The notes beneath the pieces are model-generated. The model did no database searches and was not told the origin of the DNA. It saw nothing but the letters and a program-made list of their open reading frames with translations. DNA of 64,000 nt from Syntrophaceae bacterium (GTDB lineage: Bacteria > Desulfobacterota > BSN033 > UBA1163): assembly GCA_013388635.1 (NCBI GenBank), contig JACAEX010000048.1, positions 1-64,000 of the forward strand, in the 5' to 3' direction. The translations under genes were made by a program, and so were the position numbers. Shown piece by piece: positions 8,512 through 15,839 of this stretch. Numbering within the stretch: the stretch's first letter is position 1; the number at the start of each line of letters is the position of its first letter.

Positions 8512-9417
8512 ATGGAAATCGTGGCGCCCAAAGAGTGGTCGGAGGTCTTGAACGTCCTGGAAAAGGAAAAAGGGGTCGCGATCCTTCTTGGAGCAACCGA
8601 TACCGGGAAGAGCACGCTTGCAAAATTTTTGATCTTCAATCTCAGCCGACGAGGATTGAAAGTCGCCCTGATCGACGCAGACATTGGACAATCCTTTCTC
8701 GGGCCTCCGACGACCATCGGTTTATCTCTCTTCAAATCGAATCCGGATTGGGAGGTCGTCCTGTCGCCGCCGGAAATCTTCTTTGTCGGCTCTGTCACTC
8801 CAGAGGGCCATTTCCCAATCCATCTCAAAGGGGTGAAAAGAATGGTGGATAAGGCCGCCTCCTGTGGAGCCGAGGTGATTGTGGTCGATACCACTGGTTT
8901 TGTGTTGGGAGAGGCAGGACAGGAATTGAAGAGAAGAAAGATCGATCTGCTCTCGCCGAACCTTATTCTCGCATTACAGAAATCGGACGAGATAGAGGCG
9001 ATCCTGAAACCGTACGAAGAAAGAGCTTTTCCCAAAATCCTTCGCCTGCCGCTATCCGAAGGGGTTAAGCCGAGATCCATGGAAGAACGGAAGGCCTACC
9101 GAACCAGCAGGTTTTATGAGTATTTTAAGCATTCGATGATCCAGGAACTGGCGATCCAAGAAGTTCAAATAGAAGGTGAGGTCATCGATCCTAACGGGGA
9201 CCCCCTCCCGCTGGATTGGGCATTAGGGATCAACGGCCTTCTGATAGGTTTGAAAGATCATAACGATGAGACGCTCGCTCTGGGTATAACCAGGAGTTAT
9301 TCGATGGAAAGGAAGGTGGCAAGGATCTTCACGCCCCTCGCGGACATTCAGAACGTTAAAACGATTCAACTCAGCTCCTTCAGGGTTCCCCTCGTCTTTG
9401 GGGACGAGAGGGCCTGA
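8512..9417 (+). CDS. Clp1/Grc3-family P-loop protein (putative polynucleotide 5'-kinase)
   Basis: A 301-aa P-loop protein. Walker A is GATDTGKST (27-35), followed by DADIGQ (55-60). The DxDxGQ box after the P-loop is the mark of the Clp1/Grc3/Nol9 polynucleotide 5'-hydroxyl kinase group. VVDTTGFV (about 125-132) would be Walker B. The C-terminal about 100 aa form a beta-rich extension, as in the archaeal and eukaryotic relatives. It may phosphorylate RNA or DNA 5'-OH ends, but an unrelated NTPase role is possible. It sits between CoA-metabolism genes without obvious functional link. The RBS before ATG 8512 is weak. Confidence 0.7.
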   Translation: MEIVAPKEWSEVLNVLEKEKGVAILLGATDTGKSTLAKFLIFNLSRRGLKVALIDADIGQSFLGPPTTIGLSLFKSNPDWEVVLSPPEIFFVGSVTPEGHFPIHLKGVKRMVDKAASCGAEVIVVDTTGFVLGEAGQELKRRKIDLLSPNLILALQKSDEIEAILKPYEERAFPKILRLPLSEGVKPRSMEERKAYRTSRFYEYFKHSMIQELAIQEVQIEGEVIDPNGDPLPLDWALGINGLLIGLKDHNDETLALGITRSYSMERKVARIFTPLADIQNVKTIQLSSFRVPLVFGDERA

Positions 9418-9589
9418 TGGGAGTCTTTTCATCATCCTTCGTCACCATGAAAAAGTTCAGAAATAGCCCAAATCAGGTGGAAAATTTCTGCACCGTGCTT
9501 CACAATCTCTTCTTTCTGTGTTAGATTGATCTGGGCAATTCCGATCTGGACGTGTTGGGTTAAGGAAAATCAGAAAGGAGTGATTCCTG

Positions 9590-10855
9590 ATGCCGAAAAG
9601 AAGAAAACTCTCAAGAGGGGTAGCGGTGGTTGGGGGAGGCCTGACCAAACTTGGTCTGTTCAAAGACCGAAACTGCAAGGACTTCTTTGCCGAGGCCTTT
9701 GCTGAAATGGTCGGTTCGGTCGACAAGGGCTTCGACCCCAAAGAGATTGATGCGGTCTACATCGGAAATTTCAGCAACGATTTCTTTGTAAACCAGGCCC
9801 ACTGGGGGCCCATCATTGCGGACCTGCTCGGCGTCGTGCCCAAGCCAGTGACGCGGACCGAGGGCGCCTGCGCATCGAGTGCCCTGGCCTTCCGTGAAGG
9901 AGTGCTGGCCATTGCCTCCGGGCTTTATGACATCGTCCTGGTCGGTGGATTCGAACAGATGTCGAAACGAACGACTGAAGAGGTTGCCGAGGGCCTGGCC
10001 ATGGCCGCCAGTCCCTATGAAGTGGCTGCAGGCTACACCTTCCCCGGGGTCTTCGGCGCCATGGCTACAGCCTATTTTGCCAAATATGGCGCCACACGGG
10101 AGGATCTCTTCAACGTAACGATCAAGAGCCACAACAACGCCCCTCTGAATCCCAAGGCACAGTTTCCAATGACCATCCGGGATTTCATGAACGCCCGAAT
10201 TGATCGGTGTCGGAAGAAAGGAGAACCCGTGCCCGAATGGAAGGACGAAAAGGATTTTCTCCGGGACCCTGGAGCCAATCCTCCTGTGGCCTGGCCCATG
10301 CACCTTTTCGACTGCTGCCCGATCAGCGACGGCGCCTCCTGCCTTCTACTGGTCGCAGAGGAGATTGCCAGGAATTTTACTGACGATCCGATCTATGTGG
10401 CTGGCCTGGGTCAGGGAAGCGGGTATAGCCTCCATGCCAAAAAGGATCTGACCACTTATGAAGCGACAAAATACGCTGCAAAGGAGGCCTACGAGATGTC
10501 AGGCCTTACGCCAAAAGATATTCAATTCTCAGAGGTCCATGACTGCTTCTCCATCGCGGAGATCGTCCATATGGAGGATCTCGGATTCTTCAAACCAGGG
10601 GAAGCGTACAAGGCCGTGGCCGAAGGTCTGAGCCGACTCGACGGGCCAATGCCGATCAACACCTCTGGAGGGCTCAAAACAAAAGGTCATCCGGTCGGTG
10701 CGACCGGCGTTGCCCAGCTTTATGAGGTGTGGGTGCAACTAAGGGGCAAGGCTGGAAGGCGGCAGGTTCCCAAGCCAAACCTGAGGATCGGGGCTGCCCA
10801 CAATCTGGGAGGAACTGGAGGAACCTGTACGTTTACGATTCTCGAAAGGAGATAA
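9590..10855 (+). CDS. SCP-x-type thiolase (acetyl-CoA acetyltransferase family)
   Basis: A 421-aa thiolase of the sterol-carrier-protein type. The nucleophile is C94 in EGACASSALA, a catalytic His lies in TKGHPVGATG (near residue 363), and the C-terminal loop is HNLGGTGGTC. It would cleave or form a 3-oxoacyl-CoA with CoA. Members of this group act in complex with a DUF35 zinc-ribbon/OB protein, which follows directly with a one-base stop/start overlap (TAATG). The ATG has AGAAAGGAGTGATTCCTG upstream. The 170 bases before it contain no other visible gene. Confidence 0.88.
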   Translation: MPKRRKLSRGVAVVGGGLTKLGLFKDRNCKDFFAEAFAEMVGSVDKGFDPKEIDAVYIGNFSNDFFVNQAHWGPIIADLLGVVPKPVTRTEGACASSALAFREGVLAIASGLYDIVLVGGFEQMSKRTTEEVAEGLAMAASPYEVAAGYTFPGVFGAMATAYFAKYGATREDLFNVTIKSHNNAPLNPKAQFPMTIRDFMNARIDRCRKKGEPVPEWKDEKDFLRDPGANPPVAWPMHLFDCCPISDGASCLLLVAEEIARNFTDDPIYVAGLGQGSGYSLHAKKDLTTYEATKYAAKEAYEMSGLTPKDIQFSEVHDCFSIAEIVHMEDLGFFKPGEAYKAVAEGLSRLDGPMPINTSGGLKTKGHPVGATGVAQLYEVWVQLRGKAGRRQVPKPNLRIGAAHNLGGTGGTCTFTILERR

Positions 10856-11277
10856 TGATCATTATGGAAGAAAGGCCGTTTAATGATACATCGTACGAAC
10901 AGTTTCTTAAGGAGTTGAGAATCATGGGCTCAAAATGCAAAAAATGTGGAGCCCTGGCCCTCCCACCAAGGCCGATCTGCATCTCGTGTTTCGGCGGCGA
11001 GATGGAATGGGTGGAGTTCAAAGGAAGAGGCAGGCTGGCCGCCTTCACCAGCATCACCGTCGCCCCTCCATACATGGCCAAGGAGGGGTTCGGTCGCAAT
11101 AACCCCTATGTCGTAGGCGTGGTGGAGCTGGACGAAGGGGTCAAGACTGTGGCCCGAATCATCGGGGTCGATGCCAAGAATCCGTCACAGATCAAGGTTG
11201 GAACCCCTCTCGAGGCGGAATTCCTTGAAAGAGGCGATGGCCCTGAGAAAAAGACGATTCTTGCCTTTAAGCCTTAA
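10855..11277 (+). CDS. DUF35 zinc-ribbon/OB-fold partner of thiolase
   Basis: A 140-aa protein. A zinc ribbon CKKC...CISC (residues about 26-43) precedes an OB-fold (GRGRLAAFTSITVAPPYM and following). Such proteins bind SCP-type thiolases or HMG-CoA synthases and pass CoA substrates to them. The start is either ATG 10855, overlapping the thiolase stop, or ATG 10864 three codons on; AAGGAG at 10847 lies between the ideal spacings. The tight coupling with the thiolase supports a two-protein complex. Confidence 0.85.
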   Translation: MIIMEERPFNDTSYEQFLKELRIMGSKCKKCGALALPPRPICISCFGGEMEWVEFKGRGRLAAFTSITVAPPYMAKEGFGRNNPYVVGVVELDEGVKTVARIIGVDAKNPSQIKVGTPLEAEFLERGDGPEKKTILAFKP

Positions 11278-11301
11278 GGGAACCTCTAATAATTCCCGAT
11301 C

Positions 11302-11393
11302 CGTCACTCCCGCCCCGTATTAAGTACGGGGTAAACTCCGGTGGGAGTCCAGTTATTTCAAGACCCTCTGGATTCCTGCTTTCGCGGAATGAC
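11302..11393. repeat. REP-like palindromic element, second copy
   Basis: Intergenic element related to the one at 2631. It holds CCCCGTA-ttaag-TACGGGG near 11313-11331, an outer ACTCC/GGAGT pair, a TCCAG...CTGGA pair and ATTCCTGCTTTCGCGGAAT near the right end. It fills most of the gap between the DUF35 and MaoC genes. An ORF runs through it but the real start of the MaoC gene lies after it. Confidence 0.6.
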
Positions 11394-11451
11394 ATTTTTA
11401 GAGGTAGCCTTAAATTCTCAGAGAAGAGGGCTAACAGGGAGGTCTATCGCT

Positions 11452-11874
11452 ATGGCTCAGGGGAGATCCATTAACCAGCTTAAGGTCGGAGATTCAGCCC
11501 AGATATCGAGGACGATCACTGAGGCCGATATCAGAGACTTTGCTAAAGTGACGGGCGACTTCAATCCCATCCATCTCGATCAGGTCTATGCGGAGAAGAC
11601 CATTTTTAAGGAGAGGATCGCCCATGGGGTCCTCTCGATTGGACTGATCTCCAGCATTCTGGGCAACATCCTCCCTGGCCATGGCACGATCTACCTCTCT
11701 CAAGAGGTCAGATTTCTCGCGCCGGTGAGGATTGGTGATACCATTACGGCCAAGGTCGAAGTAATAGAAATCATTCCTGAGAAAAATAGGGTCAAGTTCA
11801 GGACCACCTGCACAAACCAAACCGGTAAAGAGGTGGTCGATGGCACTGCCTGGGCCATGCCTCCTAAGCCTTGA
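11452..11874 (+). CDS. MaoC-like enoyl-CoA hydratase (R-specific)
   Basis: A 140-aa single hot-dog-fold protein. The hydratase-2 motif reads DFAKVTGDFNPIHLD with ERIAHGVLS (catalytic Asp and His near residues 34 and 39), so it should hydrate a trans-2-enoyl-CoA to an (R)-3-hydroxyacyl-CoA or do the reverse. Length fits PhaJ-type enzymes. ATG 11452 is chosen because GGGAGG precedes it by about 9 bases and the frame upstream is repeat sequence. Crotonyl-CoA from the AbfD-like enzyme is a plausible substrate, though this is inference from proximity. Confidence 0.85.
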   Translation: MAQGRSINQLKVGDSAQISRTITEADIRDFAKVTGDFNPIHLDQVYAEKTIFKERIAHGVLSIGLISSILGNILPGHGTIYLSQEVRFLAPVRIGDTITAKVEVIEIIPEKNRVKFRTTCTNQTGKEVVDGTAWAMPPKP

Positions 11875-11908
11875 TCCCATGCGCAGGGGACGGGGAGACA
11901 GGAAGAAG

Positions 11909-11965
11909 ATGAGGAGATAAGGAGATGAGGAGATAAGGAGATGAGGAGATAAGGAGATGAGGGGA
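11909..11965. repeat. 16-bp tandem repeat
   Basis: Three perfect copies of ATGAGGAGATAAGGAG (11909-11924, 11925-11940, 11941-11956) plus a partial fourth copy. It lies between the convergent MaoC and hypothetical genes. The unit contains several AGGAG/TAAGGAG ribosome-binding-like cores, but no start codon leads into a gene. It is probably a slippage-prone minisatellite. Confidence 0.9.
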
Positions 11966-11977
11966 GGAAGAAATTCT

Positions 11978-12325
11978 CTATTTTCTGCTGATCAATTCGG
12001 CTTCAACTTCGTCTCCAAAGGCTTCGCCAAGGGCCTTTTGTAGGTTCTGAAAATCCTCCATCTTTTCAAACTCGATCACCAGCTCTCTATCATCCAAAAC
12101 CTTCAACCTTCCAAATCGGTTCACAACCTCGATCACCTTAGAAGGCTCCGCAGTCACCCATCCCTTCATCCGCCGCACCAACTCCTCTCCATTGAATGCC
12201 CTTTCGATTTGAAGCTCAACTTTTCTCTCCTTCGCCTCCCATCCGATGAGAGCAGGTCGAACTACAATCGGTGTGACCGGATCGTGCATGGCCGCACATC
12301 GGAGCCATAATTTCGCTCGAATCAT
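11978..12325 (-). CDS. hypothetical protein, 115 aa
   Basis: A small soluble alpha/beta protein without a motif I recognise. It has a basic, aromatic N-terminus (KLWLRCAAMHD) and an acidic C-terminal half. Codon use looks coding and resembles the neighbours. The start could be ATG 12325 (GAGAGGA about 11 bases upstream) or ATG 12289, which would drop 12 residues. It faces the MaoC gene across the tandem repeat. No function can be assigned. Confidence 0.5.
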   Translation of the reverse strand: MIRAKLWLRCAAMHDPVTPIVVRPALIGWEAKERKVELQIERAFNGEELVRRMKGWVTAEPSKVIEVVNRFGRLKVLDDRELVIEFEKMEDFQNLQKALGEAFGDEVEAELISRK

Positions 12326-12493
12326 GATCTCTATTTTCCTCTCGCTGATACCATCTGCCGCTTACTATAATGGCAGGCATCTTTTCGAACAAGATGTTCA
12401 AAGAGGTGATTGGAAGATGAGCCAGGCCTCATTCTTTCTTTAACTTCAACTTCTTGGGGGACGGGACCATCTCAGATGGCTGACCACCTTGCG

Positions 12494-13294
12494 TTACGGA
12501 GCAGGAGTTTCTTTGAAGTGGATCATCTTCCACCCGGTAAGATTGATACTCGTAGTCAATTTGGGAGCCATATCAAACCATCTCACCAGGTAACCCGCTC
12601 CCATATGATCGACCTTCCAGACCTTAAAATTGTACCAATTTTCGTAAAACATAATTTTCTTCGGGTTCTTGGCCATCGTATTCATATCAAGATTGACATG
12701 CATTTCATAATTGATACAACCCTCCTCCGTGTGGGTAAGGGGGACAAGGCTCATCATCTCCTTCCAGGCTCGATCCGGACAATTGACCTTATCCAGTGGA
12801 GGGTCGCACTTTTCCTTCACATCGACCAGGGCTAAAAGCGTATATTGCTCCTTTGGATCTGGGTTCTTCCCTCCCCGGAAGGTGGGGTTGGTGGGCAGTT
12901 TAACCCTTTCCCAAATGGTAAGCTCGATTTTCTCTGTGACGCGCGGAGCCATATCAAACCATGCCTTGAGATAGGGCATCTTCATGTGCAAATCCCAATC
13001 CTCCCGGCTGCGCCAGTTTTCGTAAAACATGTACAACCTCGGGTTTTCCTTCATATAATCATCCGGGTTTGTACCGACGCCCACATGCATATCATAATTG
13101 ATGCAACCTGGCTCCCTATGGGTAAGGGGTACCAGTTTGAGGAGTTCCTGCCTGACCTGTGCCTCAAATCCGGGTTTCACATAGACTATGGCCAAAACCG
13201 TGAGCGTTTTGGCATCCCCTGCGAAAGCAGGAATACTGGCTGCAAAGAGAAACGCCAAAGCCATGACCAACAATAGAACTTTTCTCCTTAACAT
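12494..13294 (-). CDS. exported protein with two ABM (antibiotic biosynthesis monooxygenase-like) domains
   Basis: A 266-aa protein with an N-terminal signal peptide (hydrophobic residues 6-24, cleavage likely after AFA at about residue 25). Two homologous ABM/YgiN-like dimeric alpha-beta domains follow, at about 30-130 and 150-255. Both repeat the pattern LVPLTH.EPGCINY.MHV, MFYENW and WFDMAP. Single-domain relatives are cytoplasmic quinol monooxygenases or heme-degrading enzymes; a secreted tandem form is unusual. It is transcribed away from the BKACE operon from a divergent promoter with the same operator, so it may belong to the same catabolic regulon. The reaction is unknown. Confidence 0.8.
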   Translation of the reverse strand: MLRRKVLLLVMALAFLFAASIPAFAGDAKTLTVLAIVYVKPGFEAQVRQELLKLVPLTHREPGCINYDMHVGVGTNPDDYMKENPRLYMFYENWRSREDWDLHMKMPYLKAWFDMAPRVTEKIELTIWERVKLPTNPTFRGGKNPDPKEQYTLLALVDVKEKCDPPLDKVNCPDRAWKEMMSLVPLTHTEEGCINYEMHVNLDMNTMAKNPKKIMFYENWYNFKVWKVDHMGAGYLVRWFDMAPKLTTSINLTGWKMIHFKETPAP

Positions 13295-13465
13295 ATGGAA
13301 TACCCCCCTTTCTTTGCGAATAGTTTCAACAGACTATTCACTCCCCTTGGTTTCCGTCCACAGTGATGGCCCCATCCCCCGTTTTCGCCTATCCTGTTAA
13401 GATCAATGGAGGCGAGGTCGAAAGCCTCCGGCTCAATACTCACCACCTCCTCTCCCCAAAAATAG

Positions 13466-13492
13466 TAAAATCATCATATCATTTTACGACAA
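13466..13492 (-). promoter_or_regulatory. GntR-type operator 1 (divergent ABM gene)
   Basis: Read on the minus strand this is TTGTCGTAAAATGAT followed by ATGATGATTTTA. It matches operator 3 at 15785-15814 with a single change over 27 bases. It has an imperfect dyad, AAAATGAT with ATGATTTT. It starts three bases after the predicted -10 box of the ABM promoter, a position that should block transcription. Confidence 0.75.
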
Positions 13493-13494
13493 AT

Positions 13495-13523
13495 TCTATA
13501 TCCCTTCTGTAAAATCTTGTCAA
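13495..13523 (-). promoter_or_regulatory. sigma-70 promoter of the double-ABM gene
   Basis: On the minus strand TTGACA (13523-13518) and TATAGA (13500-13495) are separated by exactly 17 bases. The operator follows at once. The leader to the ATG at 13294 is about 190 bases. Confidence 0.75.
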
Positions 13524-13551
13524 CCAAAAAATGTGGGAGAAAGATTTTCTA

Positions 13552-13580
13552 TTGACATGAATTCGGAAAAGGAATATAGA
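13552..13580 (+). promoter_or_regulatory. sigma-70 promoter of the BKACE operon
   Basis: TTGACA (13552-13557) and TATAGA (13575-13580) with 17-base spacing. It is back to back with the ABM promoter; together with the operators these sites account for the 393-base gap between the two genes. Confidence 0.8.
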
Positions 13581-13590
13581 GTCATTTACA

Positions 13591-13615
13591 GATAAAATGA
13601 TCGTATGATTGTATG
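13591..13615 (+). promoter_or_regulatory. GntR-type operator 2 (BKACE operon)
   Basis: GATAAAATGATCGTATGATT followed by GTATG, ten bases after the -10 box. It shares the TAAAATGAT...ATGATT core with operators 1 and 3 but diverges in the right arm, so it may be a weaker site. Confidence 0.65.
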
Positions 13616-13687
13616 AAAGATAATCTTCGGCGTAGCGTCGCTCAACGCACCGACCATATCCAAAAATGATGAGAGTGGGAGGCCATC

Positions 13688-14560
13688 ATGACGGACAAGG
13701 TTGTCATCACAGCTGCATTGGCAGGGAGCTGGACGTTTAGAAGCAGCAATCCGAACGTCCCCCATACGGCAAAGGAGTTTGTGGAGGAGGCGATCCGCTG
13801 CCGCCAGGCAGGCGCTGCAATCGTTCACATCCATGCACGCAAACCGGATACCGGTGAACCCACCACAGAGGAGAAGTACCTGAGGCCCATCGTGGAAGGC
13901 ATCCGGGAGAAGACCGACCTGCTCATCAACCTCAGCACAGGGATCAATCTGAAGTTCGATCCGGAGGAGAGGGGCAGACCGATCCGAATCTTCGACCCGG
14001 ACATCGCCTCTCTTAACCCCGGTACCATGAACTTCTGCCTGTACGATTTTAAGAAAGAGGAGTTTTCAATGGATGAGGCCTATCTCAACCCATTCTCCCT
14101 CACCATGGATTTCGCAAAGATCATGCAGCAAAAGAAGATCAAACCCGAACTGGAATGCTTTGATATTGGTCACGTGACCAATACCTTCTGGCTTCTCCGG
14201 AAGGGCCTTCTCGATCAACCCGCCCACTACAGCTTTGTTTTCGGGGTGATCGGTGGGATCGACTTTAACCTGGACAACCTCAATTGTTTCCGCCACGCCA
14301 TTCCTCCTGGCAGCACCTGGCAGGCGATTGGCGTGGGCCCGGCCTGCTTCCCGACCGCCATGGCTGTAGCGATTGCGGGCGGCCACATTCGCGTCGGCTT
14401 GGAGGATAATATCTACATCGATTTCGCCCGGAGGGAGAAGGCCAAGGGAAGCTGGGATCAGGTGGAAAAAGCGGTAAAAATCGCTCAAATGGCCAATCGA
14501 GAACCCGCCACCCCTGCGGAGGCCAGAGAAATCCTTCATCTACCAAAAAGGAGCACTTAA
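13688..14560 (+). CDS. beta-keto acid cleavage enzyme (BKACE, DUF849 family)
   Basis: A 290-aa TIM-barrel protein of the family that includes Kce, the 3-keto-5-aminohexanoate cleavage enzyme. The Zn ligands H47 and H49 stand in IVHIHAR and a third ligand Glu in VGLEDN near residue 238. BKACEs react a beta-keto acid with acetyl-CoA to give acetoacetate and a new acyl-CoA. The ATG follows GTGGGAGGCCATC. It leads an operon with an acyl-CoA dehydrogenase four bases downstream and is under the GntR-type operator. The substrate may be an amino- or hydroxy-beta-keto acid, but this cannot be read from sequence. Confidence 0.88.
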   Translation: MTDKVVITAALAGSWTFRSSNPNVPHTAKEFVEEAIRCRQAGAAIVHIHARKPDTGEPTTEEKYLRPIVEGIREKTDLLINLSTGINLKFDPEERGRPIRIFDPDIASLNPGTMNFCLYDFKKEEFSMDEAYLNPFSLTMDFAKIMQQKKIKPELECFDIGHVTNTFWLLRKGLLDQPAHYSFVFGVIGGIDFNLDNLNCFRHAIPPGSTWQAIGVGPACFPTAMAVAIAGGHIRVGLEDNIYIDFARREKAKGSWDQVEKAVKIAQMANREPATPAEAREILHLPKRST

Positions 14561-14564
14561 TAAG

Positions 14565-15701
14565 ATGTTTCAACTGACAGAAGAAGTCAAGGCCTTCAGA
14601 GATATGGTCAGGCGCATGACCCGGGAGAAGATCGCTCCCCGGGCCGCCGAGATCGATCGAAAGGGCGAATATCCGGCGGACATCAAAGAGATGTTCTGTA
14701 AGGCAGGCCTGATGGGGCTGAGCGTTCCAGAGGCCTATGGCGGCCAGGGCGGAAGCCATATCAACCTGTGCATTGCGGTTGAGGAGGTTGCGCGGGCCTG
14801 CACTGCTTCTTCCTTGATCTTGCAGGTTCAATCTTTGGGGACCATGCCGATCGTCCTCTCCGGCAATGATGAACAGAAGAGAAGATATCTGCCCAAACTC
14901 GCATCGGGAGAGTACATCGCCTCCTTTGGTTTGACCGAGCCGAACGCCGGAAGCGATGCCTCAGCCACTCAGACGAAGGCCGTCCTTCGAGGAGATCGGT
15001 ACATCCTCAACGGGTCAAAGCACTTCATCTCCAATGGCCCGGTCGCGGATACGACGGTCGTCTTTGCGATGACCGATCCGACCCAGGGGGTTAAAGGGAT
15101 CAGCGCCTTCATCGTCGAGAGCAAATTCCCCGGGTACCGTCGCGGCAAGATTGAGAAAACCATGGGGATCCGTGGAGCGCCCACATGCGAGATCTACTTT
15201 GAGGATTGCGAGGTCCCCGCGGAAAACCTTCTCGGACTGGCGGGTACAGGATTCGTCATAGCGATGAAGACGCTCGATACCTCGCGTCCGGTAATCGCAG
15301 CCCAGGCGGTTGGGATCGCCCAGGGCGCCCTCGATTCGGCCATCGAATATTCCAAAATGCGTATCCAATTCGGCCGGCCGATCTCAAGCTTTCAGGGTCT
15401 CCAATGGATGATGGCCGATATGGCTGCCCAGATCGAAGCCGCAAGGATGCTGACCTATCATGCAGCGATCCTCATCGATACGGAAGATCCAAAAAAGAGC
15501 TATATGTCCGCCTGCGCCAAATTGATCGCCTCTGATACGGCGATGCGCGTGACGACCGATGCCCTCCAGATCGCGGCCGGTTACGGATATAGCGTAGAGT
15601 ACCCTTTTGAACGGTATATGCGGGATGCCAAGATCACTCAGATCTACGAGGGCACCAACCAGATTCAAAAGATCGTTATTGCGAACAGTCTCCTGAAGTA
15701 G
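14565..15701 (+). CDS. acyl-CoA dehydrogenase
   Basis: A 378-aa FAD enzyme with the usual ACAD layout. It has an N-terminal helical domain, a middle beta domain with FGLTEPNAGSD (about 124-134), and a C-terminal helical domain with the catalytic Glu in IYEGTNQIQ (near residue 364). It would oxidise a saturated acyl-CoA to the trans-2-enoyl-CoA, passing electrons to ETF. ETF genes are not in the window. It is co-transcribed with the BKACE gene and is followed by the regulator's own promoter. Confidence 0.92.
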   Translation: MFQLTEEVKAFRDMVRRMTREKIAPRAAEIDRKGEYPADIKEMFCKAGLMGLSVPEAYGGQGGSHINLCIAVEEVARACTASSLILQVQSLGTMPIVLSGNDEQKRRYLPKLASGEYIASFGLTEPNAGSDASATQTKAVLRGDRYILNGSKHFISNGPVADTTVVFAMTDPTQGVKGISAFIVESKFPGYRRGKIEKTMGIRGAPTCEIYFEDCEVPAENLLGLAGTGFVIAMKTLDTSRPVIAAQAVGIAQGALDSAIEYSKMRIQFGRPISSFQGLQWMMADMAAQIEAARMLTYHAAILIDTEDPKKSYMSACAKLIASDTAMRVTTDALQIAAGYGYSVEYPFERYMRDAKITQIYEGTNQIQKIVIANSLLK

Positions 15702-15753
15702 CCCAATAGGTCAAAGAGGTCGGAGGCCTCGTGAAAAATTTCCCATTTTTTAC

Positions 15754-15782
15754 TTGACAAGATGCTTCAAACAGGATATAAG
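15754..15782 (+). promoter_or_regulatory. sigma-70 promoter of the GntR regulator gene
   Basis: TTGACA (15754-15759) and TATAAG (15777-15782) with a 17-base spacer, 50 bases after the acyl-CoA dehydrogenase stop. The operator starts three bases after the -10 box, exactly as at the ABM promoter. Confidence 0.8.
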
Positions 15783-15784
15783 AC

Positions 15785-15814
15785 TTGTCGTAAAATGATA
15801 GGATGATTTTATTA
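15785..15814 (+). promoter_or_regulatory. GntR-type operator 3 (autoregulation)
   Basis: TTGTCGTAAAATGATAGGAT followed by GATTTTATTA. It nearly duplicates operator 1, and the surrounding leader is also similar. It lies between the -10 box and the regulator start codon, which indicates autorepression. Confidence 0.75.
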
Positions 15815-15839
15815 CTTCTCAAAAACGGAGGAGAAGCAG

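Noticed and set aside
11341..11451. N-terminal extension of the MaoC gene
   Set aside because: That stretch is the palindromic repeat and spacer; a good RBS precedes ATG 11452.
12410..13276. Plus-strand ORFs opposite the hypothetical and ABM genes
   Set aside because: They mirror the ABM coding strand, which has a signal peptide, repeated domain motifs and a promoter.
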